Source: a virus
Length of the DNA stretch: 22,302 bases
IMG/VR virus record: IMGVR_UViG_3300043395_000772
Span: 1 to 22,302 of that record
Reading direction: 5' to 3' (one strand)
Positions 11,998 through 18,658 of the stretch are shown in pieces; position 1 is the first letter of the stretch, and every line of letters starts with the position of its first letter. The notes under the pieces are model-generated. The model worked only from the letters and a program-made list of their open reading frames with translations, had not been told where the DNA came from and made no database searches. Made by a program: the position numbers and the translations under genes.

Positions 11998-12749
11998 TGT
12001 CAACAGCAATCACCACCTGGACCCCCGACCAGGTCCAACTGATCAGCAGCACCATCGCACCAGGCTGCACTAACGACGAGCTGCGGCTGTTTGCCTATGC
12101 CTGCCAGCGCACCGGTCTTGATCCGTTTAGCAAGCAGATTTACGCCATCAAGCGTGGCGGCAAGATGACCATCCAAGCCGGCATTGATGGCCTCCGTGCC
12201 ATTGCCGAGCGCACTGGCCAGCTTGACGGCAGCCAGACCGAATGGTGTGGTGAGGAAGGCGACTGGCGTGATGTGTGGCTTGCATCCAAACCGCCGGCAG
12301 CAGCCAAGACCACCATCTGGCGCAAAGGCAGCCAGCATCCGTTTGTTGGTGTTGCCCGCTTTGCGGACTACAACGCTGGCCAAGGGTTGTGGTCCAAGAT
12401 GCCCGCCGCGATGATCGCCAAATGCTCTGAGGCGCTGGCATTGCGTAAGGCATTCCCTGCCGACATGTCCGGGGTGTACACCACCGACGAGATGGACCAG
12501 GCCAGTGAGCCCGTAACGGTCACCACTGAGGCCACACCTGCACTGCCTGCTGTCAAGGCCAAGGACACGAGCAAGACCTTCACTGCTGGTGCCGCTGCTA
12601 TCGCCAAGGCCAAAACCCTGCAGGACCTTGAGGACCTGCAACCGCGTATGGCAAAGCGGCTAGAAGACGGCGACTTGACGCAAGAGCAGCACGACAAGTT
12701 GCTGCAGCAGATGCTTGAAAAGGAGGCTGAACTTGTATCTGACGACTGA
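11997..12749 (+). CDS. bet: Single-strand annealing recombinase, Bet family
   Basis: 250 aa. The stretches [40 protein letters not shown] and [20 protein letters not shown] are hallmark sequences of phage Bet (lambda Red beta type, RecT superfamily) proteins, which anneal complementary ssDNA produced by the exonuclease. The middle [20 protein letters not shown] is the conserved C-terminal part of the core. The last about 80 residues (from [10 protein letters not shown]) are variable, Lys/Glu-rich and may contact SSB. The start overlaps the exonuclease stop as TAATG and the end overlaps the following Xis-like gene by 17 bases. Confidence 0.93.
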   Translation: MSTAITTWTPDQVQLISSTIAPGCTNDELRLFAYACQRTGLDPFSKQIYAIKRGGKMTIQAGIDGLRAIAERTGQLDGSQTEWCGEEGDWRDVWLASKPPAAAKTTIWRKGSQHPFVGVARFADYNAGQGLWSKMPAAMIAKCSEALALRKAFPADMSGVYTTDEMDQASEPVTVTTEATPALPAVKAKDTSKTFTAGAAAIAKAKTLQDLEDLQPRMAKRLEDGDLTQEQHDKLLQQMLEKEAELVSDD

Positions 12750-12936
12750 ACAACTAGCAGCACGCTGGGGCTTGAAGCCAAGCAGCATTAAATCCCAGCG
12801 GCTGCGCGGCCAAGGACCGTCTTACTACACGGTCCCACGGTTCGGTTTGCCACTAGGCGAATCGCGGGTCAGGTATCCCATAGCGGATGTGCTGGCCTTT
12901 GAAGAATCCAATTCCATTACCCCCATCAATCCATGA
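12733..12936 (+). CDS. Small excisionase/MerR-like HTH protein
   Basis: 67 aa starting with TTG at 12733. This start is decided by a perfect AGGAGG at 12721-12726, six bases upstream, the strongest ribosome site in the window; a TTG at 12715 would lengthen the protein but puts AGGAGG inside the gene. The sequence [20 protein letters not shown] followed by [17 protein letters not shown] and [15 protein letters not shown] is the winged-HTH layout of excisionase/AlpA-type proteins (HTH_17). It may direct excision with the integrase at 19001-19855 or regulate transcription. The stop overlaps the SSB start (ATGA). Confidence 0.8.
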   Translation: MYLTTEQLAARWGLKPSSIKSQRLRGQGPSYYTVPRFGLPLGESRVRYPIADVLAFEESNSITPINP

Positions 12937-13280
12937 GCCTTTATGCAACCGGTGTTGTTCGTATTATTAGCGAACCGCAAATTAAGTTTTTTGATTCTGG
13001 CACTTGTGTTTGCAACTTCGGTGGCGGCATCAGCGAAGGCAAAGACAAGGAAGGCAATTACATCAATAATGCAATTGATGTAGAAGTCTGGGGCAAGGGC
13101 GGCGAGATGATTGCCGACAACTGCAAAAAAGGTGACAGCATCATGGTGACTGGTGCCATCCGCCGCCAGGACTGGACTGACAAGGAGTCCGGCGCCAAGC
13201 GCAGCAAGCATGTGCTGAACGTGCAGCGGTTTGAGTACCTGCCACGGGCTAAGGCAACTGAGTCAGAGGCTGCATTCTGA
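12933..13280 (+). CDS. ssb: Single-stranded DNA-binding protein
   Basis: 115 aa OB-fold protein. Typical SSB features are ATGVVRIISEPQIKFF, VCNFGGGI, the VEVWGKGGEMIADNCKKGDS segment and VTGAIRRQDWTDKESGAK. It coats ssDNA at replication forks and supplies substrate for the annealase. It is shorter than host SSB and lacks a long linker; the end, ESEAAF, keeps a terminal Phe after acidic residues, perhaps a degenerate form of the DDDIPF-type interaction tip. Start and stop overlap neighbours (ATGA and TGATG). Confidence 0.92.
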   Translation: MSLYATGVVRIISEPQIKFFDSGTCVCNFGGGISEGKDKEGNYINNAIDVEVWGKGGEMIADNCKKGDSIMVTGAIRRQDWTDKESGAKRSKHVLNVQRFEYLPRAKATESEAAF

Positions 13281-13423
13281 TGAGCGACATCAAGCAAGAC
13301 AACGAGCGGCAGGAGCTGCTTGAGCGCTTATACCACGAGGATGGCCGGGATAAGCCCGACCACCCAATGCACGCACTCTACACGGGGCTTTATGAACAGC
13401 ACATCAATCAAGGCAGCGTTTGA
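13280..13423 (+). CDS. 47-aa charged hypothetical protein
   Basis: ATG at 13280 overlaps the SSB stop (TGATG); TGA at 13421-13423. The product opens MSDIKQDNERQELLERLY and continues HEDGRDKPDHPMHALYTG; it is acidic/polar, probably helical, with no membrane segment. I know similar short His/Asp-rich phage proteins only as hypotheticals. It overlaps the next small gene by 32 bases in another frame. Support comes from the coupled start and a plausible amino acid pattern. Confidence 0.6.
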   Translation: MSDIKQDNERQELLERLYHEDGRDKPDHPMHALYTGLYEQHINQGSV

Positions 13424-13535
13424 GGCATGGTGGCGTGACAGCTATGGGGTGCCTCCAGGCACCCATGCCGTCATGACCCACGTCGCCTTTGCTGAGTACA
13501 TTCTCAAGCTGATGGAGCTAAAGCAGGATGACTGA
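13392..13535 (+). CDS. 47-aa hypothetical phage protein
   Basis: I choose the ATG at 13392 (MNSTSIKAAFEAWWRDSYGV), not an earlier in-frame codon, because the extension would read through the previous gene in another frame. The core FEAWWRDSYGVPPGTHAVMT followed by HVAFAEYILKLME resembles short phage proteins with an FEAWW motif and an AVMTH-FAEYIL tail, known to me as hypothetical. The end overlaps the DUF3310 gene by 8 bases. Confidence 0.65.
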   Translation: MNSTSIKAAFEAWWRDSYGVPPGTHAVMTHVAFAEYILKLMELKQDD

Positions 13536-13731
13536 CATCGTCAACCACCCGCCGCACTACACACAAGGCGGCATTGAGTGCATCGAGGCAATCCAGGCAG
13601 CACTGACCCCGGAGGAGTTCCGGGGTTACTGCAAAGGCAATGTGCTTAAGTATGTCTGGCGTGAAAAGCACAAGCAAGGCACTGAATCCTTGCGCAAAGC
13701 CAATTGGTACATGCAGTGGCTGATCGGTTAA
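13528..13731 (+). CDS. DUF3310 family protein
   Basis: 67 aa. NHPPHYTQGGIECIEAIQAA, then FRGYCKGNVLKYVWREKHK and SLRKANWYMQWLI, is the full DUF3310 signature (NHPxHY, GN-KYVWR). This phage family is often labelled nucleotide kinase-like, but no kinase motif is visible and its biochemical role is unknown. It forms part of the tightly packed small-gene string and lies before the dCTP deaminase family gene, which would be consistent with nucleotide metabolism. Confidence 0.9.
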   Translation: MTDIVNHPPHYTQGGIECIEAIQAALTPEEFRGYCKGNVLKYVWREKHKQGTESLRKANWYMQWLIG

Positions 13732-13952
13732 ACAAAGGCCGCAACTTCACGGTCAACATCCGCATGAGCCGTGAAGAGATCGAAGCTGCTCGCAAGCTAG
13801 GCGACGGCAACATTAGCATGGGCTTCCGTCATGCCATTAGGTATGCCTGCTGGAAAGACATGCGCCCGATCAAACTCAGCACCATGCTGCGCAGTGCAGC
13901 AGTTATGGCACAAGATCTAGAAAATGCCCGCGATTCAAGTTCAATGCCCTAA
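13716..13952 (+). CDS. 78-aa hypothetical protein, possibly RHH-like
   Basis: Start taken at GTG 13716 (a TTG at 13704 is also possible; an internal ATG lies at 13764). The central part NFTVNIRMSREEIEAARKLG then DGNISMGFRHAIRYACW has the strand-helix-turn-helix rhythm of ribbon-helix-helix proteins (basic/hydrophobic strand TVNIRMS, helix EEIEAARKLG, turn, helix SMGFRHAIRYA), so a DNA-binding role is possible. The remainder is polar. It overlaps DUF3310 at its start and the zinc-ribbon gene by 29 bases at its end. Confidence 0.6.
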   Translation: MADRLNKGRNFTVNIRMSREEIEAARKLGDGNISMGFRHAIRYACWKDMRPIKLSTMLRSAAVMAQDLENARDSSSMP

Positions 13953-14136
13953 CTGCAACGGGTACAGCACTTATGTGATCGCTACCAACAGCACCGACAA
14001 AGGCATCATCCGGCGTCGTAAATGCACCAGTTGCAACTGCCGTTGGTACACAATCCAGCCACATGAGCTGCAGGTTTCAGCCCATGACATCATCACAGTC
14101 AACAAAAAACCACAACTGAGACATGATCCTCTGTGA
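13924..14136 (+). CDS. 70-aa zinc-ribbon protein (NrdR-like finger)
   Basis: ATG at 13924. Four cysteines in two pairs: QCPNCNGYSTYVI and RRRKCTSCNCRWYTIQ. The layout, with a strand of polar residues and RRRKC between the pairs, recalls the N-terminal zinc ribbon of NrdR, the repressor of ribonucleotide reductase genes, but the ATP-cone domain is missing. Similar solo zinc ribbons are frequent in phages and may bind DNA or other proteins. The end overlaps the dCTP deaminase family gene by 14 bases. Confidence 0.7.
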   Translation: MPAIQVQCPNCNGYSTYVIATNSTDKGIIRRRKCTSCNCRWYTIQPHELQVSAHDIITVNKKPQLRHDPL

Positions 14137-14674
14137 CACCGAGATCCATGACCTGATCCAGCAGGGCATGGTGCATGACTATCAGCCGGAACTGATCAAT
14201 CCTGCCAGCCTTGACCTGCGACTTGGCAATCTGATCATGCTTGAGTCGGTGGAATCACACCAGATGATTCCGCTGTCGATTAAGGACTACACCGCTGAAC
14301 ATCCGTATCAGTTGGTGCCAGGGCAGTTCATCCTGGCGCAGACGATCGAAACCTTTGTCATGCCTGAGGACGTGGCCGGGCTGTTTTTCCTCAAGTCCAG
14401 TCGCGCCCGTGAAGGTTACGAAAACCTGCACGCCGGGTACGCCGACCCCGGTTGGCATGGCAGTGCGCTAACGCTAGAGCTGAAGAATGCCCGCCAGTTG
14501 CAGCCGCTGCCGATCTACCCAGGACTCAAGATCGGTCAGATGGTGTTCTTCCGCATGAGCCAGCGGCCAGCACTTAGCTACGCCCTGACCGGCAGTTACA
14601 ACAACGACCAACTTGTGTCAGCCTCCAAGCAGTTCCTCAGCAGCGGCCAAATGCCACGGCTCGACGCTGCATGA
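14123..14674 (+). CDS. dcd: dCTP deaminase / dUTPase-superfamily protein
   Basis: 183 aa, typical length. The N-terminal NPASLDLRLGNLIMLES, the motif GLFFLKSSRAREGYENLHAG (compare KSSLAR in Dcd) and YADPGWHGSALTLELKN (D-PGW-G with catalytic Glu in TLEL) place it in the dCTP deaminase family. The enzyme makes dUTP from dCTP (or dUMP directly in the bifunctional form), supplying thymidylate precursors during phage replication. It closes the small-gene string; a possible oppositely oriented gene overlaps its last 57 bases. Which of the two activities it has cannot be told from sequence here. Confidence 0.88.
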   Translation: MILCDTEIHDLIQQGMVHDYQPELINPASLDLRLGNLIMLESVESHQMIPLSIKDYTAEHPYQLVPGQFILAQTIETFVMPEDVAGLFFLKSSRAREGYENLHAGYADPGWHGSALTLELKNARQLQPLPIYPGLKIGQMVFFRMSQRPALSYALTGSYNNDQLVSASKQFLSSGQMPRLDAA

Positions 14675-14854
14675 ACTAGCAGCCTCACGTACCAGCCAGT
14701 TGATTTGTGATCGCTGGCTGGCTTCTTGCTCTGCCAGCAGCAGTGCATATTCCAGCAGCGCATTCCAGTCTTGATGCTCGTGTAGCTGACGCAACACCTG
14801 GGCATTGGCAGCGCCGTGAAATTGTGCTTCTATCGTGTGAACCAATGGATTCAT
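14618..14854 (-). CDS. 78-aa acidic helical protein encoded against the sigma block
   Basis: A reverse-strand frame fills the gap between the dCTP deaminase family gene and the sigma gene. The product starts MNPLVHTIEAQFHGAANAQV and continues RQLHEHQDWNALLEYALL, LAEQEASQRSQINWLVREAA; it is predicted helical and soluble, with believable composition and no low-complexity signs. The ATG at 14854 lies just two bases from the sigma ATG at 14856, so the two genes are divergent with adjacent starts (an upstream ATG at 14857 even overlaps it). A start at 14872 is also open. I do not recognise a family. It could be a conserved cyanobacterial-phage small protein, or an artefact; the 57-base overlap with the deaminase gene lowers confidence. 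Confidence 0.55.
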   Translation of the reverse strand: MNPLVHTIEAQFHGAANAQVLRQLHEHQDWNALLEYALLLAEQEASQRSQINWLVREAASSCSVEPWHLAAAEELLGG

Positions 14855-14855
14855 C

Positions 14856-15746
14856 ATGTCGGACTCTATCAAAGATTATCTCAACAGTATCGCCAAATAT
14901 CCATTGTTGACACCGCAGCAAGAGATACAACTTGGCAGGCGGGTCGCAAGGCTTAAAGAGTTGCAGCAACTGGAAAGGCCTTTAACAAAGGATGAACAGC
15001 GCGAAATGCGCAGCGGTGAACGCGCCCGGCAGCGGTTTATTCAGTCCAACTTACAGCTTGTCGTGCATATCGCCCGCAAATACGACAAACGGCAGAACAA
15101 GACCCTTGAGCTGATGGACCTGATCCAAGAGGGCAATATCGGCCTATCCCGCGCCGTGGACTTATTCGACCCCACCAGGGGTTACAAGTTTTCGACCTAT
15201 GCCTACTGGTGGATCCGGCAAGGCATTACCAGGGCACTGATCAGTTATGACGCCATGATCCGGCTGCCGATTGGTGTGCATGAGATGCTGTACAAAGTCA
15301 ACCGCACCATCCAAGACCTCGGTCATCAATTGGGCGAGGCGCCTAGCACCAGCCAAGTAGCACAGCATTTGGACATGGATCCCAAGGACCTATCAATGCT
15401 GCTGCGGCAAAGCTACCGCGTCACCAGCTTGGATCAGTTCATTTCAGACTCTGAAAGCAACACTATTGCAGAAACAATTGCAGATCCTGCATCCAATCAA
15501 GAAGACGTTGCAATCCGTCAAGATATACAAAATGTAATGGAATGCTTCGCAAAATACCTTGACGAGACAACGCAAACAGTCCTTAAAGCACGGATGATCT
15601 GCCAGCCGATTACCTGGTCAGAACTGGAGCGCATGACAGGCATTAGCAAGACACGATTGCACAGCATTGAGCAGCGTGGCATCATGCGCCTCCGTATGCT
15701 GATGAGCAATCCACTGGCAGGCACGCCACTTGGAACCAACGATTGA
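14856..15746 (+). CDS. RNA polymerase sigma-70 factor (RpoD/group 2-like), phage-encoded
   Basis: 296 aa. Region 1.2: DSIKDYLNSIAKYPLLTPQQ (3-22). Region 2: RFIQSNLQLVVHIARKYDKR and LELMDLIQEGNIGLSRAVDL, with the -10-recognition part GYKFSTYAYWWIRQGITRAL (109-128). Region 3 follows (RLPIGVHEMLYKVNRTIQDL), and region 4 has ITWSELERMTGISKTRLHSI, the HTH that reads -35 DNA. The protein is complete and looks like cyanobacterial group 2 sigma factors. It sits last in the plus-strand block, where it could redirect host RNA polymerase to late phage genes; the TTGACC/TATnnT promoters at 746, 9513 and 10722 are candidate targets, though plain sigma70 would fit as well. There is no Shine-Dalgarno. The start is adjacent to the start of the oppositely oriented 78-aa gene. 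Confidence 0.92.
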   Translation: MSDSIKDYLNSIAKYPLLTPQQEIQLGRRVARLKELQQLERPLTKDEQREMRSGERARQRFIQSNLQLVVHIARKYDKRQNKTLELMDLIQEGNIGLSRAVDLFDPTRGYKFSTYAYWWIRQGITRALISYDAMIRLPIGVHEMLYKVNRTIQDLGHQLGEAPSTSQVAQHLDMDPKDLSMLLRQSYRVTSLDQFISDSESNTIAETIADPASNQEDVAIRQDIQNVMECFAKYLDETTQTVLKARMICQPITWSELERMTGISKTRLHSIEQRGIMRLRMLMSNPLAGTPLGTND

Positions 15747-15804
15747 AAAACACGGTGATGTATGGCGAGTTTGTCTAAACGGCATGTGCAAAGATCACGC
15801 GCAA

Positions 15805-15826
15805 GATTGGCAAGCAATCATTTTTT
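15805..15826 (+). terminator. Possible terminator at the convergent junction
   Basis: GATTG (15805-15809) and CAATC (15815-15819) form a weak 5-bp stem, followed after one base by six T (15821-15826). It lies 58 bases past the sigma gene and touches the stop of the opposite HNH gene. The T-run supports termination of the plus-strand operon; the stem is short. Confidence 0.35.
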
Positions 15827-16129
15827 ATCATCAGATGCTGAATCAATCAACCAGTCCTGAATCTTTAGAACGCGATCGACGGTCCATGACTCCTGGCGGT
15901 TAAACCACTCCCGCCATTCTTCGCTGCCCTTGCGACGGTTGCAATTCTTGCACGCTGGTACAAGATTGTTAGCAACTGTGGCGCCGCCCTTATGCCGTGG
16001 CTTGACGTGGTCTAACGTATCAGCCGGAACGCCGCAGTAAGCGCATTGGTGATTCCATGCCTCAAAAATTTGCTGTCTAAATTGATGCTTTGCGCTGCGT
16101 TTTGATACGAGGTTGGAGCCATCAATCAA
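15818..16129 (-). CDS. HNH endonuclease
   Basis: 103 aa from TTG at 16129, which overlaps the upstream gene by 8 bases; an ATG at 16189 would add 20 residues that overlap that gene heavily, so I prefer the shorter form. The HNH core is clear: NHQCAYCGVPADTLDHVKPR then HKGGATVANNLVPACKNCNR, with zinc cysteines at 29, 32, 60 and 63, Asp40-His41, and the NNL asparagines. HNH proteins nick or cut DNA; in phages they serve packaging, homing or recombination. It is the last gene of the right-hand minus-strand block, converging on the sigma gene. Confidence 0.9.
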   Translation of the reverse strand: MIDGSNLVSKRSAKHQFRQQIFEAWNHQCAYCGVPADTLDHVKPRHKGGATVANNLVPACKNCNRRKGSEEWREWFNRQESWTVDRVLKIQDWLIDSASDDKK

Positions 16130-16304
16130 ATGATCCACGCAATTCGGGGATGGGTAGCACCTGAACCGATAAGCCCAGGATGTGATCATTAGACGGCGCT
16201 AACTCAGTGAGCCGCGCCACAAAGTCATCTGATACTGCTTCCGGGTCGTCGCTGTCGCTTTCCACAACGATGGTGTACTCAATTTCAAGGACGTATTGCC
16301 TCAT
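16122..16304 (-). CDS. 60-aa acidic hypothetical protein
   Basis: ATG at 16304 overlaps the stop of the metallophosphoesterase gene (ATGA). The product begins MRQYVLEIEYTIVVESDSDD and ends LPIPELRGSFD; it looks like a small alpha/beta domain with an initial beta strand (YVLEIEYTIVV). I do not know its function. The tight coupling to the phosphoesterase gene supports it as a real gene. Confidence 0.65.
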   Translation of the reverse strand: MRQYVLEIEYTIVVESDSDDPEAVSDDFVARLTELAPSNDHILGLSVQVLPIPELRGSFD

Positions 16305-17152
16305 ACCGTTGGCCTGCAGGTGATGTCAACGCCACCGCGCTCCCGTGGCCGCAACGTCAGCCATATCCCACCAAGTGACTTAGGCATCACGATGCGCTCA
16401 ATCGCCCAGCCGCCTGTAGCGCCAAACTCCTGCTTGTAGGTGCCAGTTTGCAGGTGCCAGCGCTGCTCAATCCATGCCTTGCCGTTCTCTGCGATGCGGT
16501 AGCACGGATGCGCAACCATGCTGCGCTCGTGATTATGACCGTTGACCATGATGTCCGCATCAGGCGCAATCTGCGCATACCGGCCGCCGCCCATGGTGCC
16601 TTTGGTGACGATGCCGCCCCATGCGCCATGGTGGAAGAACAGCGTGCAACGGCGTGTGCGGCCGGCTGATTGGCGGAACGCAAACCGCACAAAGCCTTGG
16701 TAACCCATGTGCTCGGTGACGGCGCCATCGTTGCGCATGAGCCTGACCACGTTCTCTAGCGGGTCGATCTCTTGGTTGTTGAGCACGGCAGTCTCGTGGT
16801 TGCCGTCGCCCATCATCAGGATCATGTCGCCGTATGGCCTGAGCAGATCTGCCGACTCGCGGAACACCAGATCGAAGTAATTACCGCCTAGGTGCTCTGG
16901 CCGGATGTCGCCCTTGCTGCCGCGTCTGTCCTTTTTGCCCTGCATCAGGCAAAGCACATCTCCAAACATCAACGCATGACCGCCAATCGCCTTGCACTCC
17001 TCAAGGTGCTGCAGCAGCAGTTTGCGGTTGCATTTTGGGTTGTCCAGGTGGATGTCCGATAGCAGGAGGAAGGTTGCTTCTTCCTTCGTGCTGCTGTACG
17101 GTATCCGTATCTCCAAAAGCTCTGGCGATACTCGCGTAGACGTAATCGCCAT
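16301..17152 (-). CDS. Calcineurin-like metallophosphoesterase
   Basis: 283 aa. The metal-site motifs are in order: LLLSDIHLD (Asp33, His35), LMFGDVL (Asp65), MMGDGNHE (115-120; Asn118, His119), LFFHHGAWG (His174/175) and MVNGHNHE (His206, His208). This is the binuclear metal fold that hydrolyses phosphoester bonds, including nucleic-acid ends (Mre11/SbcD relatives), but no DNA-end-processing partner is next to it. Similar proteins occur in phages with unknown substrates. It lies 28 bases downstream of the endolysin, unusual for a lysis cassette, so it may be an inserted accessory gene. Confidence 0.9.
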   Translation of the reverse strand: MAITSTRVSPELLEIRIPYSSTKEEATFLLLSDIHLDNPKCNRKLLLQHLEECKAIGGHALMFGDVLCLMQGKKDRRGSKGDIRPEHLGGNYFDLVFRESADLLRPYGDMILMMGDGNHETAVLNNQEIDPLENVVRLMRNDGAVTEHMGYQGFVRFAFRQSAGRTRRCTLFFHHGAWGGIVTKGTMGGGRYAQIAPDADIMVNGHNHERSMVAHPCYRIAENGKAWIEQRWHLQTGTYKQEFGATGGWAIERIVMPKSLGGIWLTLRPRERGGVDITCRPTV

Positions 17153-17180
17153 GCCGTTGGTAGCGGCTTACACAGCGAGT

Positions 17181-18248
17181 CTAATAGTCCCAGCGCACTC
17201 GTGGCCTGCCTTTTCGGATGCCTAAGTGGACGAACCCCTTCGGCGCTCCATACCCGACGCTGTACGGCCACTCCCGATCGACCCATGCCTGCACCTTGTT
17301 GATATCAGCACCATCAACGTAAAAGTCCACAGCTCCCACGCTGGGAGCGTCGTAGAGGTGTTCGCTGCCTGATGCACCACCAACGGCGCGGTTGATCGCC
17401 GCTGGCCGGTAGCCGCTTGTGATGGTGATGCGCTTCCCGCCAAATGCGGTGCGCACGCGCTCCAGGAACGCCGCCAGTTCGGCAGCAGTGTCGATCTGAT
17501 GCTGAGCAACAAACCGCCGTGCCGGATCACCCAGCGCAAACTCGCCCAGGGTGAAATGCGCCGACAACTTGGTGCTGAATGGATCGCTGGGTTTCACTTT
17601 GTACGGCAAGGCTTGCGCAGTCTCGCCCCATAGCCTGCCTTCCGCTTGCCGGCGCCGCAACAGCCCTGCCTCGACACTGGTGCCAGGGTTGCGGTACAGC
17701 AGCATCGCCGCCGGCACTGCATCCCAATCTTTCTCACGCAACTCGCGGCTGATCGTCTCAAACCCAGCAGAGCCATAGAACCCACTGCCTAAGTTGTAGG
17801 CAAAGCTAATCAAGGCGCACTGCTTATCGCCATTCATGGCATTCCAGAACGGCACGCTTGCCCGCAGCTTGTCGGCAGTGCGCTCGATCTCAAGGTCCAG
17901 CAGCTTGCCGGCTTCAATGACGGTGATCTTGTCACCGCGCTGCACCTTGCGGCCGTCGCTGTATCTGGTGGTGCCATAGCCGATGGTCCAGGGATCGCCG
18001 CCACTGAGCGGGTCTGGGTAAGCCGACAGATGGCAGCCTTCAAACTCTTTGATTAGCTTTGCTGCTGCCTCATAGCCATGCAGCTTGCCGTCTTGGCTCC
18101 AAGTTTTGAACCATGACTGATCTCTGTTAAAGAGATCTGGCGCAACCTTTAACAGCTCGGCTTCCAATTCGGAGATCGCCGCCTGCTGATGCGGCAGTCC
18201 CTTCCAATAGCGAAACAGATCGCTTGGCTTGATCGGTGACTTAGCCAC
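17181..18248 (-). CDS. Two-domain endolysin: GH24 lysozyme plus M15 peptidase-like domain
   Basis: 355 aa from GTG at 18248. Domain 1 (about 60-210) is a phage lysozyme: LIKEFEGCHLSAYPDPLSGG then DPWTIGYGTT, with catalytic Glu70, Asp79 and the TIGYG threonine; it cuts the glycan strand. Domain 2 (about 220-350) has TLGEFALGDPARR at its start and SGYRPAAINRAVGGASGSEH (His297), AVDFYVDG (Asp308) and FVHLGIRKG (His341), the zinc-ligand set of the M15 D-Ala-D-Ala/VanY-like peptidases, which cut the peptide part. There is no obvious signal peptide, so export would need a holin; two small membrane proteins lie directly upstream. Confidence 0.9.
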   Translation of the reverse strand: MAKSPIKPSDLFRYWKGLPHQQAAISELEAELLKVAPDLFNRDQSWFKTWSQDGKLHGYEAAAKLIKEFEGCHLSAYPDPLSGGDPWTIGYGTTRYSDGRKVQRGDKITVIEAGKLLDLEIERTADKLRASVPFWNAMNGDKQCALISFAYNLGSGFYGSAGFETISRELREKDWDAVPAAMLLYRNPGTSVEAGLLRRRQAEGRLWGETAQALPYKVKPSDPFSTKLSAHFTLGEFALGDPARRFVAQHQIDTAAELAAFLERVRTAFGGKRITITSGYRPAAINRAVGGASGSEHLYDAPSVGAVDFYVDGADINKVQAWVDREWPYSVGYGAPKGFVHLGIRKGRPRVRWDY

Positions 18249-18250
18249 GA

Positions 18251-18391
18251 TCAGCGGCGCTTCGGGAACATCAGTTTCAGTGCCTGCAGCAGCAGTTGCA
18301 CCCAGCTATTCGACTTGAGAGGTGTCAGCGCGATGATCTCGCTGCCAGCAGCGATGACGATGGCGACGACGGCAACGGTCTGCGCGTCCAT
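18251..18391 (-). CDS. 46-aa small membrane protein, holin-like
   Basis: Start at the ATG at 18391; the longer open frame upstream is out of phase with the membrane gene before it and Arg/Pro-rich, so I reject it. Residues 4-22 (QTVAVVAIVIAAGSEIIAL) form one membrane helix; the end is basic (ALKLMFPKRR). Single-helix, basic-tailed proteins next to an endolysin are often holins or part of holin systems, but this is inferred from position. It ends two bases before the endolysin GTG. I recall similar small proteins in cyanobacterial phages, again as hypothetical. Confidence 0.7.
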   Translation of the reverse strand: MDAQTVAVVAIVIAAGSEIIALTPLKSNSWVQLLLQALKLMFPKRR

Positions 18392-18393
18392 GA

Positions 18394-18642
18394 TTAACGG
18401 TGTGGGCGTGCCTCTAGCGTAGCCACCCTCTGCTCGACGCCATTCAAACGGGCAAAGGTTTCTTTGCGGTCTGACTTGATGTCGCCATGGAGCACCTCCA
18501 GTTGAGTGGCGATGTGTTCGACGGCTGCGGTGAGGCGGATTACGGCGTCGCGGGCTTCGTCGCTGCGGCGGCTGAAGCCCATGGCCCCCATCGCAGCCAC
18601 GCTGATGGATGCCCCAGCAACAGCAGCGACCAGCTCGATCAT
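18394..18642 (-). CDS. 82-aa membrane-anchored coiled-coil protein
   Basis: ATG at 18642. Residues 2-22 (IELVAAVAGASISVAAMGAM) form an N-terminal membrane helix; the rest is a charged helix, AVIRLTAAVEHIATQLEVLH then DRKETFARLNGVEQRVATLE, with heptad-like leucines and valines. The layout is that of inner-membrane spanins or of accessory lysis proteins. The gene sits in the lysis cassette before the holin-like gene with only two bases between. Spanin identity is a guess: no partner lipoprotein was found. Confidence 0.75.
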   Translation of the reverse strand: MIELVAAVAGASISVAAMGAMGFSRRSDEARDAVIRLTAAVEHIATQLEVLHGDIKSDRKETFARLNGVEQRVATLEARPHR

Positions 18643-18658
18643 GCACTCAGGTTAGCGC

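Noticed and set aside
18251-18646. Long minus-strand reading of 131 aa through the lysis region
   Set aside because: The first 85 residues are Arg/Pro/Gly/His-rich, out of frame with the genuine 82-aa membrane gene; only the part from the ATG at 18391 is plausible.
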